Shown here in pieces: positions 8,636 through 18,606 of a DNA stretch of 64,000 nt; within the stretch, counting starts at the first letter, position 1; the number at the start of each line of letters is the position of its first letter. Where the stretch lies: NCBI RefSeq assembly GCF_900343145.1, contig NZ_LT996886.1:2604001-2668000 (forward strand). The letters are read 5' to 3'. The DNA is from Tessaracoccus timonensis (GTDB taxonomy: Bacteria; Actinomycetota; Actinomycetes; Propionibacteriales; Propionibacteriaceae). The notes under the pieces are model-generated. The model worked only from the letters and a program-made list of their open reading frames with translations. It had not been told where the DNA came from and did no database searches. The translations under genes and the position numbers were made by a program.

Positions 8636-9906
8636 TTCTTCTCCACGGCATCGCATCCCGGTCAGACCTCCCGCTTCCGTTCTGGCTCGTGCTACTCGCC
8701 GCGGCGGTGGTGCTGCTCATCACGTTCTACTTTCTGTTCTTCGCGTGGAAGCGCTCGCGATTTGAAGATGACGACGGTGTGCCCATGCCGCGTCTCACCA
8801 GAGCAATCGATAGCCTTCCTGGCCGCATCATCGCTCGCACCTCGGTGGGAGCGATCTGGATTCTCAGCGCGATCGCCCTCATCTTCGGCGCTGACCGCAT
8901 CGATAATCCAGTGGTGGGCTTCATCTACGTCTGGCTATGGGTCGGGCTCGTTGTCTTCTCAGCGTTCCTCGGGAAGGCGTACAAAGCGACGAACCCCATT
9001 CGCACGCTCCTCGCGTTCCGCGGCAGCGCTGTGATAGCTCCCGACGGCCCCGGCTCCCGCGCGCCCGCGGCGCTCGCGCTCGCGGGCTTCCTCTACATGG
9101 AGCTCGTACTCCCCCAAGGCATCACTCTGCCGGCCCTGCGCATCGCGGCTGGACTGTGGCTGGCGTGGTGCATCATCGGATTCTTCGTGCGCCCCCACTG
9201 GATTGAACGGGCTGATCCGTTCGAGGTGTACGGCACGACAGTGGCCAGCTTGTCGCCTTGGAAACGCAAAGACGGCGTCGTGCACCGGATAAACCCGGTG
9301 CGCAACCTCGCGAGCTGGGCCCCACCAACGGCGACGTACACCGTCGCCGTGGTGCTACTGGGAGGTACCGCATTCGATGCCATGTCCAACACGCCTCGTT
9401 GGCAGCGCATGGTCCAAGACGTCACCACGCCCGCCTGGGTGCTGGGAACGATCGGGCTGGCCGCCACGATCGCGCTCGTCGCGGCGCTCTATGCCTTCGG
9501 CTGCAAGTTCCTCGACGACGGAGAGGGGCTGCGGTCCACGATGAACCGCCTCTCCCCTGGCTTGGTGCCGCTGATCGTCGGATATTGCCTCGCCCACTAC
9601 GGCACCTACCTGTATCTCGAGGGGCAACGCACCGCCATCAGGTTCAACGATCCTCTTGGCACCGGGCAGAACTGGTTCGGCTTCGCGGAGGCAGGTCCCA
9701 ACGTCGATCTGTTCGCCTTCCCCACCTTCGTAGCGTGGTTCCAGGTGTTGCTCATCGTCGGCGGGCATGTGCTCGGTGTTGTCGTCACGCACGACATCGC
9801 TCTGCGCCGCCCGGCCGGCAAGGTGATGATGCGCCAGTTGCCCCTACTACTCGTGATGGTGATGTTCACCGTCGGTGGATTGCTGCTCATGTTTGGCGGA
9901 AGCTAG
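8632..9906 (+). CDS. Polytopic membrane protein of unknown function
   Basis: 424 residues with about ten hydrophobic helices, the first at FWLVLLAAAVVLLITFYFLFF and the last at LPLLLVMVMFTVGGLLLMFGG. Between helices lie conserved-looking soluble pieces (GKAYKATNPIRTLLAF, PFEVYGTTVASLSPWKRKDG, NPVRNLASW). His residues cluster near membrane edges (YCLAHYGTYLYLEGQ, GGHVLGVVVTHDIAL) and could bind metal or haem, but no family motif is recognised. The overlap with the lipoprotein gene suggests an anchored extracytoplasmic partner. I do not recognise the protein and assign no reaction. Confidence 0.6.
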   Translation: MILLHGIASRSDLPLPFWLVLLAAAVVLLITFYFLFFAWKRSRFEDDDGVPMPRLTRAIDSLPGRIIARTSVGAIWILSAIALIFGADRIDNPVVGFIYVWLWVGLVVFSAFLGKAYKATNPIRTLLAFRGSAVIAPDGPGSRAPAALALAGFLYMELVLPQGITLPALRIAAGLWLAWCIIGFFVRPHWIERADPFEVYGTTVASLSPWKRKDGVVHRINPVRNLASWAPPTATYTVAVVLLGGTAFDAMSNTPRWQRMVQDVTTPAWVLGTIGLAATIALVAALYAFGCKFLDDGEGLRSTMNRLSPGLVPLIVGYCLAHYGTYLYLEGQRTAIRFNDPLGTGQNWFGFAEAGPNVDLFAFPTFVAWFQVLLIVGGHVLGVVVTHDIALRRPAGKVMMRQLPLLLVMVMFTVGGLLLMFGGS

Positions 9907-10002
9907 CTACTCTTCCTTGCCGGCTGTTGGGTGAGAAGAAAGTGTTGTCCGACGGTTTGTAGTACCTAGTTATTGGGCTGTTCCCCCACTTAGCGTGGGA
10001 GC

Positions 10003-10362
10003 ATGCTTCACAAAACCAGTGCACATGCCGGCGCTCAGCGCCCCCGTACATCCGGGTCACCCCCGCCTCGCCAAGCGATCGGGCTCGCCACCGCGGTCGT
10101 CGAATCACTGTTTGGCCGACGCCCCCTCCACCACCTGCGCCAGCACCTGAGTGCGAATGCCTTTGAGAGCCTGGCAGCGGGTAGAGAATCGGGCCAATTT
10201 CTGCGATCGACCATCGGCTCCTGGCGTTGCCAGATGCCGACGTCGACAGCCGCCGAGGTCTGCATCAGCGTGTCCTTGCACGGCCGCTGGCTGGTGTGTG
10301 TGATGCGCCTCGATTTGCTCAAGCAGTGGCGTTGCTCCGAGTTTCACATCCTCGGCGCCTGA
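10003..10362 (+). CDS. Rv3235-family (DUF6459-like) protein
   Basis: 119 residues. The core LATAVVESLFGRRPLHHLRQHLS and the end ISVSLHGRWLVCVMRLDLLKQW.CSEFHIL match the pattern of the Rv3235 family, small proteins found near secA in Actinobacteria. Function is unknown. The ATG follows TAGCGT-gggagc, which could be a leaderless -10 box or a GGGAG ribosome site. The CCCAC-TTAGC-GTGGG hairpin just upstream covers the same bases. It is convergent with secA, separated by a hairpin. Confidence 0.6.
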   Translation: MLHKTSAHAGAQRPRTSGSPPPRQAIGLATAVVESLFGRRPLHHLRQHLSANAFESLAAGRESGQFLRSTIGSWRCQMPTSTAAEVCISVSLHGRWLVCVMRLDLLKQWRCSEFHILGA

Positions 10363-10365
10363 GCC

Positions 10366-10387
10366 CCGCACGCACGATGGCGTGCGG
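10366..10387. terminator. Hairpin between the Rv3235-like gene and secA
   Basis: Perfect eight-pair stem CCGCACGC/GCGTGCGG with a six-base loop, lying between two convergent stop codons. No long T run follows, so strength is uncertain; it can serve both directions. Confidence 0.5.
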
Positions 10388-10395
10388 CGTGAGCG

Positions 10396-13134
10396 TCACT
10401 GCTTAGCGCCGTGGCAGACCTTGTACTTCTTGCCAGAGCCGCAATAACAAGGCTGGTTTCGGCCGGGCTTCTTCTTCGCTGCCGCCTGCGCACCAGACTT
10501 CGTGGCCTCACCAGATTCGTCTGGAGCCGAGTACTGCAGTGAACTGCGATCAGTTTCCTTGCGTTCCAAGCCCTTTGCTAGCGGCTCAGCATCAGCATTC
10601 GCCGATGCTGCATCATCACTCGGGTCGCCAGCATCGGTGTCGGTGTCAGCGTCCTCTTGCTTCGGCACCTCGAGATGGAACAAGAAGCCGGTGACTTCCT
10701 CCATGAAGGCGCCCATCATGGCGTTGAACATGTCGCCGCCCTCACGCTGGTACTCAGTGAGGGGATCACGCTGGGCCATAGCGCGCAGCCCGATGCCGTC
10801 GCGCAAGTAGTCCATTTCGTAGAGATGTTCGCGCCACTTGCGGTCGAGCACGGTGAGCAACACCTGGCGCTCGAGTTCGCGCATGCGCTCCTCGCCGATC
10901 TCTTCCTCTCGGCGGTCATACGCCTGGTCAACATCGTCGACGAAGCGCTCCACCATGCCTGCCTGATCGGGCAAATCCTCTTCGAGCTCGTCGAGCGAAA
11001 TGCTCACCGGGTAGAGCGTCTCCAGCTGGGTCATCATCTGCTCGAGGTCCCAGTCTTCCTCGAAACCGGCAGTGTGCTCGGTCACCACGTCGGACACCAG
11101 ACGTTCCGCTGTCTTCCGCAGCTGCGGAGAGACGTCGACGCCGTCGAGCACGCGTCGGCGGTCGCCATAGATGGCGTGACGTTGACGGTTCATGACGTCG
11201 TCGTACTTCAAGACGTTCTTGCGCATCTCGAAGTTTTGGCTCTCCACCTGCTTCTGGGCGCCCTCAATCTGTTTGGAGACCATTTTGGAGTCGATGGGCA
11301 TGTCGTCGGGAACATTGAGCATCGTCATTGCCCGCTCCAGCAGCTCAGGGCGGAATAGACGCATCAGGTTATCGGCCAGGGACAGGTAGAAGCGGGATTC
11401 TCCCGGGTCGCCCTGTCGGCCAGAGCGGCCACGTAGCTGGTTGTCGATGCGCCGAGACTCGTGGCGCTCGGAGCCGATGACATAGAGACCACCGGCCTCC
11501 TTGACCTCATTGTGTTCGCTGGCGACCTGTTCTTCGAGCGCCTTCAGCGTGTCGGGCCACTGTGCTTCGTACTCTTCGGGCGTTTCGAGGGGGTCGAGGC
11601 CCTGCTTGCGAAGCTGCAAGTCAGCGAGAAATTCGGGGTTACCGCCGAGCATGATGTCGGTACCGCGGCCAGCCATGTTCGTGGAGACGGTCACGGCGCC
11701 CTTGCGGCCCGCCTCCGCCACGATGGATGCCTCACGCTCGTGATACTTCGCGTTCAGCACGTTGTGTGGGACGTTCGCGCGCTTCAGCATGGCCGAGAGA
11801 AGCTCCGACTTCTCAACGGAAGCCGTACCAATGAGGATGGGCTGGCCTTCTTCGTGGCGCTCCACCACGTCGTCGATGATGGCCTGGAACTTCGCCTCTT
11901 CCGTGCGGTAAATCAGGTCGGGGTTGTCGATGCGGATCATCGGCTTGTTAGTAGGAATGGTGATAACGCCTAGGCCGTAGATCTTCTGGAACTCCGATTC
12001 CTCTGTCTTCGCGGTACCCGTCATGCCTGCGAGCTTGTCGTACATGCGGAAGTAGTTCTGCAAAGTGATGGTGGCGAGTGTCTGGTACTCGTCCTTGATC
12101 TTGACGGATTCCTTCGCTTCGAGCGACTGGTGCAGACCGTCGTTGTACCGGCGCCCTTCGAGGGTTCGGCCGGTGTGCTCGTCGACGATGAGCACCTCGT
12201 CGCCTGCAACGACGTAGTCTTTATCGCGCTTGAAGAGTTCCTTGGCCTTGATGGCGTTGTTCAGGTACGAGATGAGCGGGGTGTTCGCGGATTCGTAGAG
12301 GTTGTCGATGCCCAGGCGGTCTTCCACCTTCTCGATGCCAGAGGCGAGAATCGAAACGGTGCGCTTCTTTTCGTCGACTTCGTAGTCCTCGTCGCGACTG
12401 AGGGTTTTCACCATCCGGGCGAAGACAGGGAACCATTCCTTCGAGTCTTGTGCGGGGCCAGAGATGATGAGCGGAGTACGGGCCTCGTCGATGAGAATCG
12501 AGTCAACCTCGTCGACGATGGCGTAATGGTGTCCGCGCTGCACCATGTCTTCTTTGCGCAACGCCATGTTGTCGCGCAGGTAGTCGAAGCCGAATTCGTT
12601 GTTGGTGCCGTAGGTGATGTCTGCTGCGTAGGCGTCACGGCGCTGCGCCGGCGTCATCTGCGCCAAGATAGCGCCCACCCGAAGCCCCAGGAAGTGATGG
12701 ATTCTGCCCATCTGCTCCGACTGGTACTTGGCAAGGTAGTCGTTGGTGGTGACGATGTGCACACCCTTACCCGACAGCGCGTTGAGATAGCTCGGCAACG
12801 TGCCGACCAACGTCTTACCTTCACCGGTCTTCATCTCGGCGATATTGCCCCAGTGGAGGGCGGCGCCGCCCATGAGCTGCACATCGAAATGACGCTTGCC
12901 GCTCACGCGCACCGACGCTTCACGCACCGCCGCGAAGGCCTCGGGCATGAGCTTGTCGAGAGACTCTCCGTCGGCGACGCGCTCCTTAAATTTGTCTGTT
13001 TCAGCTCGGAGTTCCGCGTCGGAGAGGGCCTGAAAGTCTTCTTCGATCGAATTGACTTGGTCTGCCACCTTTTGCAGCTTCTTCAGCTGCGAGCCAGAGC
13101 CCAAGCCGCTCAGGAATTCCATGAAACCCACGTC
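10396..13134 (-). CDS. secA: Preprotein translocase ATPase SecA
   Basis: Motor of the Sec pathway: it binds preproteins and drives them through SecYEG with ATP. 912 residues from the GTG at 13134, which has AAGGA eight bases upstream; a TTG at 13155 and an ATG at 13122 are alternatives. Visible features are Walker [17 protein letters not shown] near residue 100, Walker [31 protein letters not shown] and [20 protein letters not shown] of the second nucleotide-binding fold. The C-terminal zinc finger is [17 protein letters not shown]. Gene order hpf-secA matches mycobacterial secA1, so this is the housekeeping copy. Confidence 0.97.
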   Translation of the reverse strand, partial: DVGFMEFLSGLGSGSQLKKLQKVADQVNSIEEDFQALSDAELRAETDKFKERVADGESLDKLMPEAFAAVREASVRVSGKRHFDVQLMGGAALHWGNIAEMKTGEGKTLVGTLPSYLNALSGKGVHIVTTNDYLAKYQSEQMGRIHHFLGLRVGAILAQMTPAQRRDAYAADITYGTNNEFGFDYLRDNMALRKEDMVQRGHHYAIVDEVDSILIDEARTPLIISGPAQDSKEWFPVFARMVKTLSRDEDYEVDEKKRTVSILASGIEKVEDRLGIDNLYESANTPLISYLNNAIKAKELFKRDKDYVVAGDEVLIVDEHTGRTLEGRRYNDGLHQSLEAKESVKIKDEYQTLATITLQNYFRMYDKLAGMTGTAKTEESEFQKIYGLGVITIPTNKPMIRIDNPDLIYRTEEAKFQAIIDDVVERHEEGQPILIGTASVEKSELLSAMLKRANVPHNVLNAKYHEREASIVAEAGRKGAVTVSTNMAGRGTDIMLGGNPEFLADLQLRKQGLDPLETPEEYEAQWPDTLKALEEQVASEHNEVKEAGGLYVIGSERHESRRIDNQLRGRSGRQGDPGESRFYLSLADNLMRLFRPELLERAMTMLNVPDDMPIDSKMVSKQIEGAQKQVESQNFEMRKNVLKYDDVMNRQRHAIYGDRRRVLDGVDVSPQLRKTAERLVSDVVTEHTAGFEEDWDLEQMMTQLETLYPVSISLDELEEDLPDQAGMVERFVDDVDQAYDRREEEIGEERMRELERQVLLTVLDRKWREHLYEMDYLRDGIGLRAMAQRDPLTEYQREGGDMFNAMMGAFMEEVTGFLFHLEVPKQEDADTDTDAGDPSDDAASANADAEPLAKGLERKETDRSSLQYSAPDESGEATKSGAQAAAKKKPGRNQPCYCGSGKKYKVCHGAKQ

Positions 13135-13202
13135 GAGTGTCCTTCGATTGCACAACAGATGCCTTAGCCATCCTAGCGCCGTCGCGCAATACGCGTGGAA
13201 AT

Positions 13203-13244
13203 GTTCACGGGCGTCCAGCGTGACTACGCCGAACGCCCGTGAAC
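13203..13244 (-). terminator. Intrinsic terminator downstream of hpf
   Basis: Perfect 11-pair stem GTTCACGGGCG (13203-13213) with CGCCCGTGAAC (13234-13244), between the hpf stop codon and secA, followed on the minus strand by an AT-richer stretch. It would separate hpf from secA transcription. Confidence 0.65.
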
Positions 13245-13260
13245 GATCAGATTGGCTAGG

Positions 13261-13866
13261 CTACTTGTCGACGTTCAAGTGGATGACGCCGTAGTTGTAC
13301 GCCTTGCGCCGGTAGACCACCGACGGCCTGCCCGTCTCAGCATCTTCGTAGAGGAAGAAGTCGTGTCCGACGAGTTCCATCTCATCCAGAGCCTGTGCGA
13401 GCGTGAGCGGTACTGCGTCGAACTCCTTCTCACGTACCACCAGCGGGCCATCTCCCGTGACGACGAGGCCGGCAACCTCCTGCTCCGGCACCGCATTGTC
13501 GTCCTGAGGCTCCGGCATAGGCGGAATGGGAGCAATATCGCCGATCGCTGAGCGGAGCCCCCGGTGGTTCTTCCGTCGGTCTGCTGCTTTCCGGAGCTGC
13601 GCCTTCAACCGGTCCAGCGCCGCTTCGAAGGCGAGCATCTTGTCGGACGACCGGCCTTCTGCCCGAACGACCGGGCCTTTACTGCGCAGAGTGATTTGCA
13701 CAACGACGGCGTCTTCGGGATCTTTCGTGGCCTCACGAGCGTGAAATTCAACCTCGGAGCGGATCACCCGATCCCGCAGTTTCTCAACGGTTTCGAGCCG
13801 TTCGGCAACGGTCTCTTTCAGCTCGGGGCTGAGGTTGCAGTGCCGGCCGGTGACAACGATGTCCAT
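13261..13866 (-). CDS. hpf: Long-form ribosome hibernation promoting factor
   Basis: Binds the 30S decoding region and drives 100S ribosome dimers in slow growth. 201 residues, the long form. The N-terminal S30AE domain starts MDIVVTGRHCNLSPELKETVAERL. A charged linker follows, then the C-terminal dimerisation domain (VVREKEFDAVPLTLAQALDEMELVGHDFFLYED, RKAYNYGVIHLN). The frame is open to 13944, but the ATG at 13866 has GGAGG four bases before it and gives the family N-terminus. It sits between comF and secA as in other Actinobacteria. Confidence 0.93.
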   Translation of the reverse strand: MDIVVTGRHCNLSPELKETVAERLETVEKLRDRVIRSEVEFHAREATKDPEDAVVVQITLRSKGPVVRAEGRSSDKMLAFEAALDRLKAQLRKAADRRKNHRGLRSAIGDIAPIPPMPEPQDDNAVPEQEVAGLVVTGDGPLVVREKEFDAVPLTLAQALDEMELVGHDFFLYEDAETGRPSVVYRRKAYNYGVIHLNVDK

Positions 13867-13993
13867 GACTCCTCCATGAGTAGAAAACGCGAAACCGCAA
13901 AGTTCAGTGGTGTTGCTGAGCTCTGCGGTTGTTCCATATGACAACGTTACCGCCTACTTCCAAAGCTGGTGACTGTGGTAGTGAATTTGTTCA

Positions 13994-14641
13994 CTATTGC
14001 GCTGGTTCATCGACGTTCGCGATCACGGCAGCGGCAAGCACGTCGACGCCCGAGTGTTTCAAGGCCCGAATGCCCTCCGCGAGGGAGGCACCGGTGGTGA
14101 CGATGTCGTCAACGACGACTACCCTGCCGGCGCGCATCGTCGAGCGCATCGATGCGTGCATGTTCCGGCTTCGTGACGCGCGACCGAGCTCGAGTTGATC
14201 GGTGCCCCTTGAAGTTCGACGGAGCCCCCGCCTGCTGCGGAGTCCCGTCGCGCGTGCTGTGGCGGCTGCCAGGCGAGCTGCATGATCGAATCCTCTGGCC
14301 CGCACCGAGCTCGGGCGAGATGGGATGGGCACCAACCAGGTGTCGCTGGGCAGCTCCAGTGCCTTGACTGCCACAGCGAGTCGTCTGGAGAGAGAGCGCT
14401 CAATGTGGAGTGCGCCATCGTCCTTGTACCGGGGAATGATCTTGCTTAGATAAGGGCGATATGAGTTGGCCGCCACGATCGTCGGCACACCGGGGCGCTC
14501 GACAACCGTCGGGGTGACGTCGAGCGCAGATACGCATTCGGCGCACAACCCCCAACCCGGCTTGTCGCATCCAGGACATTGCGCCCCGAGTAAGAGATCT
14601 GCGAGGGCATCGATAATGTTCACACTCCACAGTGTGTCCAC
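13994..14641 (-). CDS. ComF-family phosphoribosyltransferase-like protein
   Basis: 215 residues. The N-terminal zinc ribbon has Cys at 22, 25, 33 and 36 (CPGC..CAEC). The PRT domain has VPIPSRPSSVRARGFDHAARLA and the PRPP loop VVVVDDIVTTGASLAEG. ComF of competent bacteria works in DNA uptake; in Actinobacteria the same-family gene beside hpf is kept without a known competence system, so its role is unclear. The GTG at 14641 is preceded by AGGGGG at close spacing. lpqB ends 44 bases upstream, so the gene probably belongs to the mtrAB-lpqB transcript. Confidence 0.85.
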   Translation of the reverse strand: MDTLWSVNIIDALADLLLGAQCPGCDKPGWGLCAECVSALDVTPTVVERPGVPTIVAANSYRPYLSKIIPRYKDDGALHIERSLSRRLAVAVKALELPSDTWLVPIPSRPSSVRARGFDHAARLAAATARATGLRSRRGLRRTSRGTDQLELGRASRSRNMHASMRSTMRAGRVVVVDDIVTTGASLAEGIRALKHSGVDVLAAAVIANVDEPAQ

Positions 14642-14685
14642 TCACCCCCTACCTATTTGCATTCTCCACAGGGTGAGTTTGCCGG

Positions 14686-16374
14686 TCAGCCAGCGAACGC
14701 CAAATCGGTGACCTTGACATCGACGTGCGCCCACCGGTTGGGCGCCGTGTACCGCCATACCGCTCCGCCACTGCCGCGCAATGCGATGAGGCCACCACCT
14801 TGGCGGGGTAATGCGGCGACGCCTTGGATAGGCTCGCGGAAACTGCCAATCTCTTCGACGAGTGCCCCGTCTGCGCTGACGACAACCACACCCCAGCTCT
14901 CATCGACGTCGCCAGCAAGCACAACTGTGGACTCCGAGTTCCATTGCACATCGTTAATGCGGGTGATCGATTGTCCGCTCGGACCTGTGGGAGGTAGTTC
15001 TTGCCACCGGTCGAATACGCCAGGTTTGGAGGCAACCATCTGCCCAAGGTGAGTACTTCCGTTGCGCTCCCCCAGGACCGCCGCCACGGCTCCAGTCTGG
15101 TGTACCGAGAATCCGCGCAGGGCCATGCTTGCAGGGAGCCGGACGTCCATCATTTCCACTTCATGCTGCGCCGACACCCGGAACATTCTGGTCATGCCCT
15201 GAGCATCGTCGCCCAGGGCATAAAAGTAACCGAGCGCCCATTGCCCGTCGTGAATGTTCGTGAATCCCGGTGTGATGGGAGTCAGGGTTTCATCTCGCGG
15301 CCCGACGGACACAGTTTGGCGGTCTTCCCCGATCAACGCCATATGCGTGCCGTCGATAGAGATGGCTACCTCCGCTGATGGCGGCAACTCGCCCACCACA
15401 GGCACGAATCGTCCGTGGTCGTTCAGCGTGCCAGGCGTGTGATCTTGTACCGCGAACAGGTCCTGCGACTGTGTCCGTGACAACACGGAATACCCCTGCT
15501 GGGTTGCCAGTTCGAGCACTCCGTCGGCGCTTTGCCCAGGCAGGGTAAACTGGGTGCCGTCGACGGTAACCTTCAACGCCGTGACGCGTGGCACCGACGT
15601 GAGCGACCACAGCAGCTGCGCTCCGAGGCGCCGTCGTTGTTCCGGAGGCATCGACGGCGCTACCCCAGTGAGATCTACCGTCGCGACCCCGTCCTCGTCG
15701 ACGCTCGCGCCACCATCACCGAGATTCGCTCCTGATGGAATGGCGTTGCGCACGACGCTCTGCATGCGTTCGGAAGGCCCGCGCAGCACGGCTTCAACGA
15801 TGCGGCCAGGCGAGACTTCGCCTTCGGGAATAGTGAGCAGCTCCGGCACGCCCACTTCGTTGTGTTGTGCGGAGAAGTAGATGGTGACCTGCCGATAGTT
15901 GCGAGTGAACAGATACCTGGAGAGCAACACACCGTCGGGTGGATTGCTGATGCGCCACTGCCCATGCTCTTCGACAAGTCCAAAGTCGTGCCTCAGCGGC
16001 TCGCCGCTCGGCTGGAAGCGGTCCGCTTCGTCAATCTCCCCAAGCAGGACGCCTTGGAGGAGATAGTGGCCGTCAGCTTGTAGCACAGACCCCTGGAACA
16101 CCTGCGTTGACCGTCTCGGCTCCCAATGCTGAGCAGCTTCAGCGGTGAGATACGTGCGAGCGGTGCGATACGTGGTGTCGGCTTCAGACATGGCTAGCAA
16201 GAAGCCTTCGATAATCTGTGCGGGTTCATCATCGCCCCGCGGAGGCTGCGGAGCGATTTCAATGCCCGCCGAATCTTCAGGAATGGGAACCTCTTCGATG
16301 GGGCCTTCCGTAGGAATGGACGCGCAGCCCGGGCACACCAGGATGAGCATGAGAAGCAGTACCCGAAATCTCAT
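14686..16374 (-). CDS. lpqB: MtrAB-associated lipoprotein LpqB
   Basis: 562 residues. The signal peptide MRFRVLLLMLILVCPGC ends in a lipobox-like CPGC, with acylation likely at Cys 17. The first third contains the GerMN/sporulation-type domain (VTIYFSAQHNEVGVPELLTIPEGEVSPGRIVEAVLRGPSE..). The last half is a beta-propeller-like LpqB domain (ISIDGTHMALIGEDRQTVSVG, INDVQWNSESTVVLAGD). In mycobacteria LpqB binds the outside of MtrB and tunes its signalling and cell-wall homeostasis. It overlaps the mtrB stop by ATGA. Confidence 0.93.
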   Translation of the reverse strand: MRFRVLLLMLILVCPGCASIPTEGPIEEVPIPEDSAGIEIAPQPPRGDDEPAQIIEGFLLAMSEADTTYRTARTYLTAEAAQHWEPRRSTQVFQGSVLQADGHYLLQGVLLGEIDEADRFQPSGEPLRHDFGLVEEHGQWRISNPPDGVLLSRYLFTRNYRQVTIYFSAQHNEVGVPELLTIPEGEVSPGRIVEAVLRGPSERMQSVVRNAIPSGANLGDGGASVDEDGVATVDLTGVAPSMPPEQRRRLGAQLLWSLTSVPRVTALKVTVDGTQFTLPGQSADGVLELATQQGYSVLSRTQSQDLFAVQDHTPGTLNDHGRFVPVVGELPPSAEVAISIDGTHMALIGEDRQTVSVGPRDETLTPITPGFTNIHDGQWALGYFYALGDDAQGMTRMFRVSAQHEVEMMDVRLPASMALRGFSVHQTGAVAAVLGERNGSTHLGQMVASKPGVFDRWQELPPTGPSGQSITRINDVQWNSESTVVLAGDVDESWGVVVVSADGALVEEIGSFREPIQGVAALPRQGGGLIALRGSGGAVWRYTAPNRWAHVDVKVTDLAFAG

Positions 16375-17951
16375 TCGAGACTCCCTTCATCGTCGGTAGG
16401 CGCGACAGGGAGCGGGGATACGAGCACCTTGTGGTCGCGGCTTCGAGGCAACGTGAGGCGAAATTGCGCCCCTTCGCCGGACCTCCCCCACGCGGAGAGC
16501 CATCCGCGATGGAGCTTGGCGTCTTCCAATGAGATGGAGAGTCCGAGCCCGGTGCCTCCGACGACACGAGTTCGGGCGGGGTCAGCACGCCAGAATCGGT
16601 CGAATACTTTTGCCGATTGGTCGCCGTCGAAGCCGATACCGTGATCGCGTACCGTCAACGCGACGGTGTCCTCATCTGCTGCCACCGTCACGACGACAGG
16701 TTTGCCTTGTCCGTGATCGATCGCGTTACTGAGCAGATTGCGCAATATTCGCCGCACGCGCCGCGCGTCGAGTTCGGCACGAGTGTCGTCGCTCAGCACG
16801 CGCATACGCAGCTCGATGCCCTGGCGTTCGGCAAGCGGACGTTGCGCCTCGATTTCCTCCTCGACAAGCCGGGAGAGGTTGTCTTCGTCGAGTGCAAGCA
16901 CCGCTGCACCGGCATCGAATCGGGAGATTTCCAGGAGATCAGCCAGCAGTTCATCGAAGCGCTCAATCTCGCTCCACATCAGTTCCACCGTTCGACGTGA
17001 ATCAGGGCCGACGTCATCTCGGCCGGCGTACAGCAGATCTGAGGCCATTTTGATGGTGGTGAGTGGCGTGCGCAGCTCGTGCGACACGTCGCTCACAAAT
17101 TGGCGCTGCACGTCCGAAAGACTCTCCAGCTGACGAATGCGAGTCTGGAGTTCGCCTGCCATTTGGTTCATCGAGGAAGCGAGCGCTTGAATCTCGACGG
17201 TGCCTCGCTCCTCCATGCGCTCGTCGAGCTGGCCGGAGGCGAGCCTCAGCGCGGTGACGCTCGCGCGTCGAATGGGGGTCACCACTTGCCAGGTCACGGC
17301 GTAGACGATGACGAGCATGGCCCCCAGAAGCAACGTGAAGCTAATAATCACCGCACTTTGGATGAGCCGCAGGGTTTGACTTTCTGCCGTCATGGGGAAC
17401 ACGTAGTAGACGGGGACTCGTTCATTCATTGCGGTAATGAGGCTTGCTCCCACCACAAATCCTGGTTCGCTCGCCTTGGCAGGATCCGCCCAGTGCACGG
17501 AGGTTGGGGTGATGTACATGCCGTCGGTCTCGTGCACCTTCGCGCTCAGCGCGTTGGGCACCGACGATGCCTCGAGCCCTCCCGACACGAGCGTGGAAGT
17601 AGATGATTGAATCACCATTTGGTACTGCGTGGTTTGCGCGCTGGTTTGCTCGGCCAGGCGGTTCAGCGCTTCCGCAACGGACATGCCTCTCGCGTCAGAT
17701 CCACGTAACTGTTGCTGCATGAACGCGTGGGCGCTGTTCGCCTCATTGACAACGGCTTGTCGTTTGGCTCTCACGACGCCGCCGGTCACCATCTGGATGA
17801 GGAAGAAGCCTGCGAGCCCTAGCACCAGGAGGGTTGAGAGCATCGTGGTGACGAGCACTCGAAACGGGAGCGACGACCACCAGACGCGAAATGCTCGGCG
17901 GGGTGCCCCGCTATCCCCGCGTTGTTTCGCCTGCACGGTAGCCGATGCCAC
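16371..17951 (-). CDS. mtrB: Sensor histidine kinase MtrB
   Basis: 526 residues. One membrane helix near 30-55 (VLVTTMLSTLLVLGLAGFFL), an extracytoplasmic sensor region, a second helix near 190-215, then HAMP (VTPIRRASVTALRLASGQLD). The phospho-acceptor His is in SDVSHELRTPLTTIK; the ATP-binding boxes are NLLSNAIDHG (N), DHGIGFD (G1) and GGTGLGLSI (G2). It phosphorylates MtrA to control cell-wall and division genes. The GTG at 17951 overlaps mtrA by 41 bases and has no clear ribosome site; a GTG at 17936 is an alternative. Confidence 0.95.
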   Translation of the reverse strand: MASATVQAKQRGDSGAPRRAFRVWWSSLPFRVLVTTMLSTLLVLGLAGFFLIQMVTGGVVRAKRQAVVNEANSAHAFMQQQLRGSDARGMSVAEALNRLAEQTSAQTTQYQMVIQSSTSTLVSGGLEASSVPNALSAKVHETDGMYITPTSVHWADPAKASEPGFVVGASLITAMNERVPVYYVFPMTAESQTLRLIQSAVIISFTLLLGAMLVIVYAVTWQVVTPIRRASVTALRLASGQLDERMEERGTVEIQALASSMNQMAGELQTRIRQLESLSDVQRQFVSDVSHELRTPLTTIKMASDLLYAGRDDVGPDSRRTVELMWSEIERFDELLADLLEISRFDAGAAVLALDEDNLSRLVEEEIEAQRPLAERQGIELRMRVLSDDTRAELDARRVRRILRNLLSNAIDHGQGKPVVVTVAADEDTVALTVRDHGIGFDGDQSAKVFDRFWRADPARTRVVGGTGLGLSISLEDAKLHRGWLSAWGRSGEGAQFRLTLPRSRDHKVLVSPLPVAPTDDEGSLE

Positions 17952-18603
17952 GCACGGTAATGACGATCTCCGGGTTTTCCGGATCTTTCTCCACCTTGGC
18001 CCTCAACCTCTGCACATGCACGTTGACGAGACGAGTGTCAGCTGCGTTGCGGTAGCCCCAGACCTCGTCGAGCAGCTCCTCACGCGAGAAGACCTGTTTC
18101 GGGCGCTTGGCGAGTGCGAGAAGCAGATCGAATTCGAGGGGCGTGAGGCTGATGTGCTGTTCCCCGCGCTTGACGGAATGCGCTGCCACCGATATCACGA
18201 GATCGCCGATGCGGAGGAGATCCTGGCCTTCGTCGGCTGTGCGACGAAGTCTCGTGCGGATTCTCGCCACAAGTTCCTGGGTTTTACAAGGCTTTGCGAC
18301 GTAGTCGTCGGCCCCCGCTTCGAGGCCAGCCACCACGTCGGCAGTATCTGATTTCGCCGTGAGCATGATGATCGGCACCCCAGAGTGCTGGCGAAGTTGT
18401 CTGCACACTTCGACGCCGTCCATGCCTGGCAGCATCAGATCCAGCAAGACGAGGTCAGGGCGCGAACGATGAAACTCTGCCAAGGCGGCGTCGCCGGAGG
18501 CCGCGCTGACGGTGCGGAAACCTTCCTGACGCAACACGATCTGCAGCATCTCGGACAGTGCCGCATCATCGTCCACAATGAGCACGAGTTTCCCGTCGGA
18601 CAC
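17911..18603 (-). CDS. mtrA: Response regulator MtrA
   Basis: 230 residues, OmpR/PhoB type. The receiver domain has the acidic pocket at 11-13 (VDDD), phospho-acceptor Asp 55 in VLLDLMLPG, and Lys in MLTAKSD. The winged-helix domain has ISLTPLEFDLLLALAKRPKQVFSREELL and RLVNVHVQRLRAKVEKDPENP. MtrA is essential in several Actinobacteria and controls cell-wall hydrolase, replication and division genes. The GTG at 18603 follows an AGGAGG site; that site is inside a strong hairpin (see 18607-18647), so translation may be restrained. Confidence 0.96.
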   Translation of the reverse strand: MSDGKLVLIVDDDAALSEMLQIVLRQEGFRTVSAASGDAALAEFHRSRPDLVLLDLMLPGMDGVEVCRQLRQHSGVPIIMLTAKSDTADVVAGLEAGADDYVAKPCKTQELVARIRTRLRRTADEGQDLLRIGDLVISVAAHSVKRGEQHISLTPLEFDLLLALAKRPKQVFSREELLDEVWGYRNAADTRLVNVHVQRLRAKVEKDPENPEIVITVRGIGYRAGETTRG

Positions 18604-18606
18604 ACT

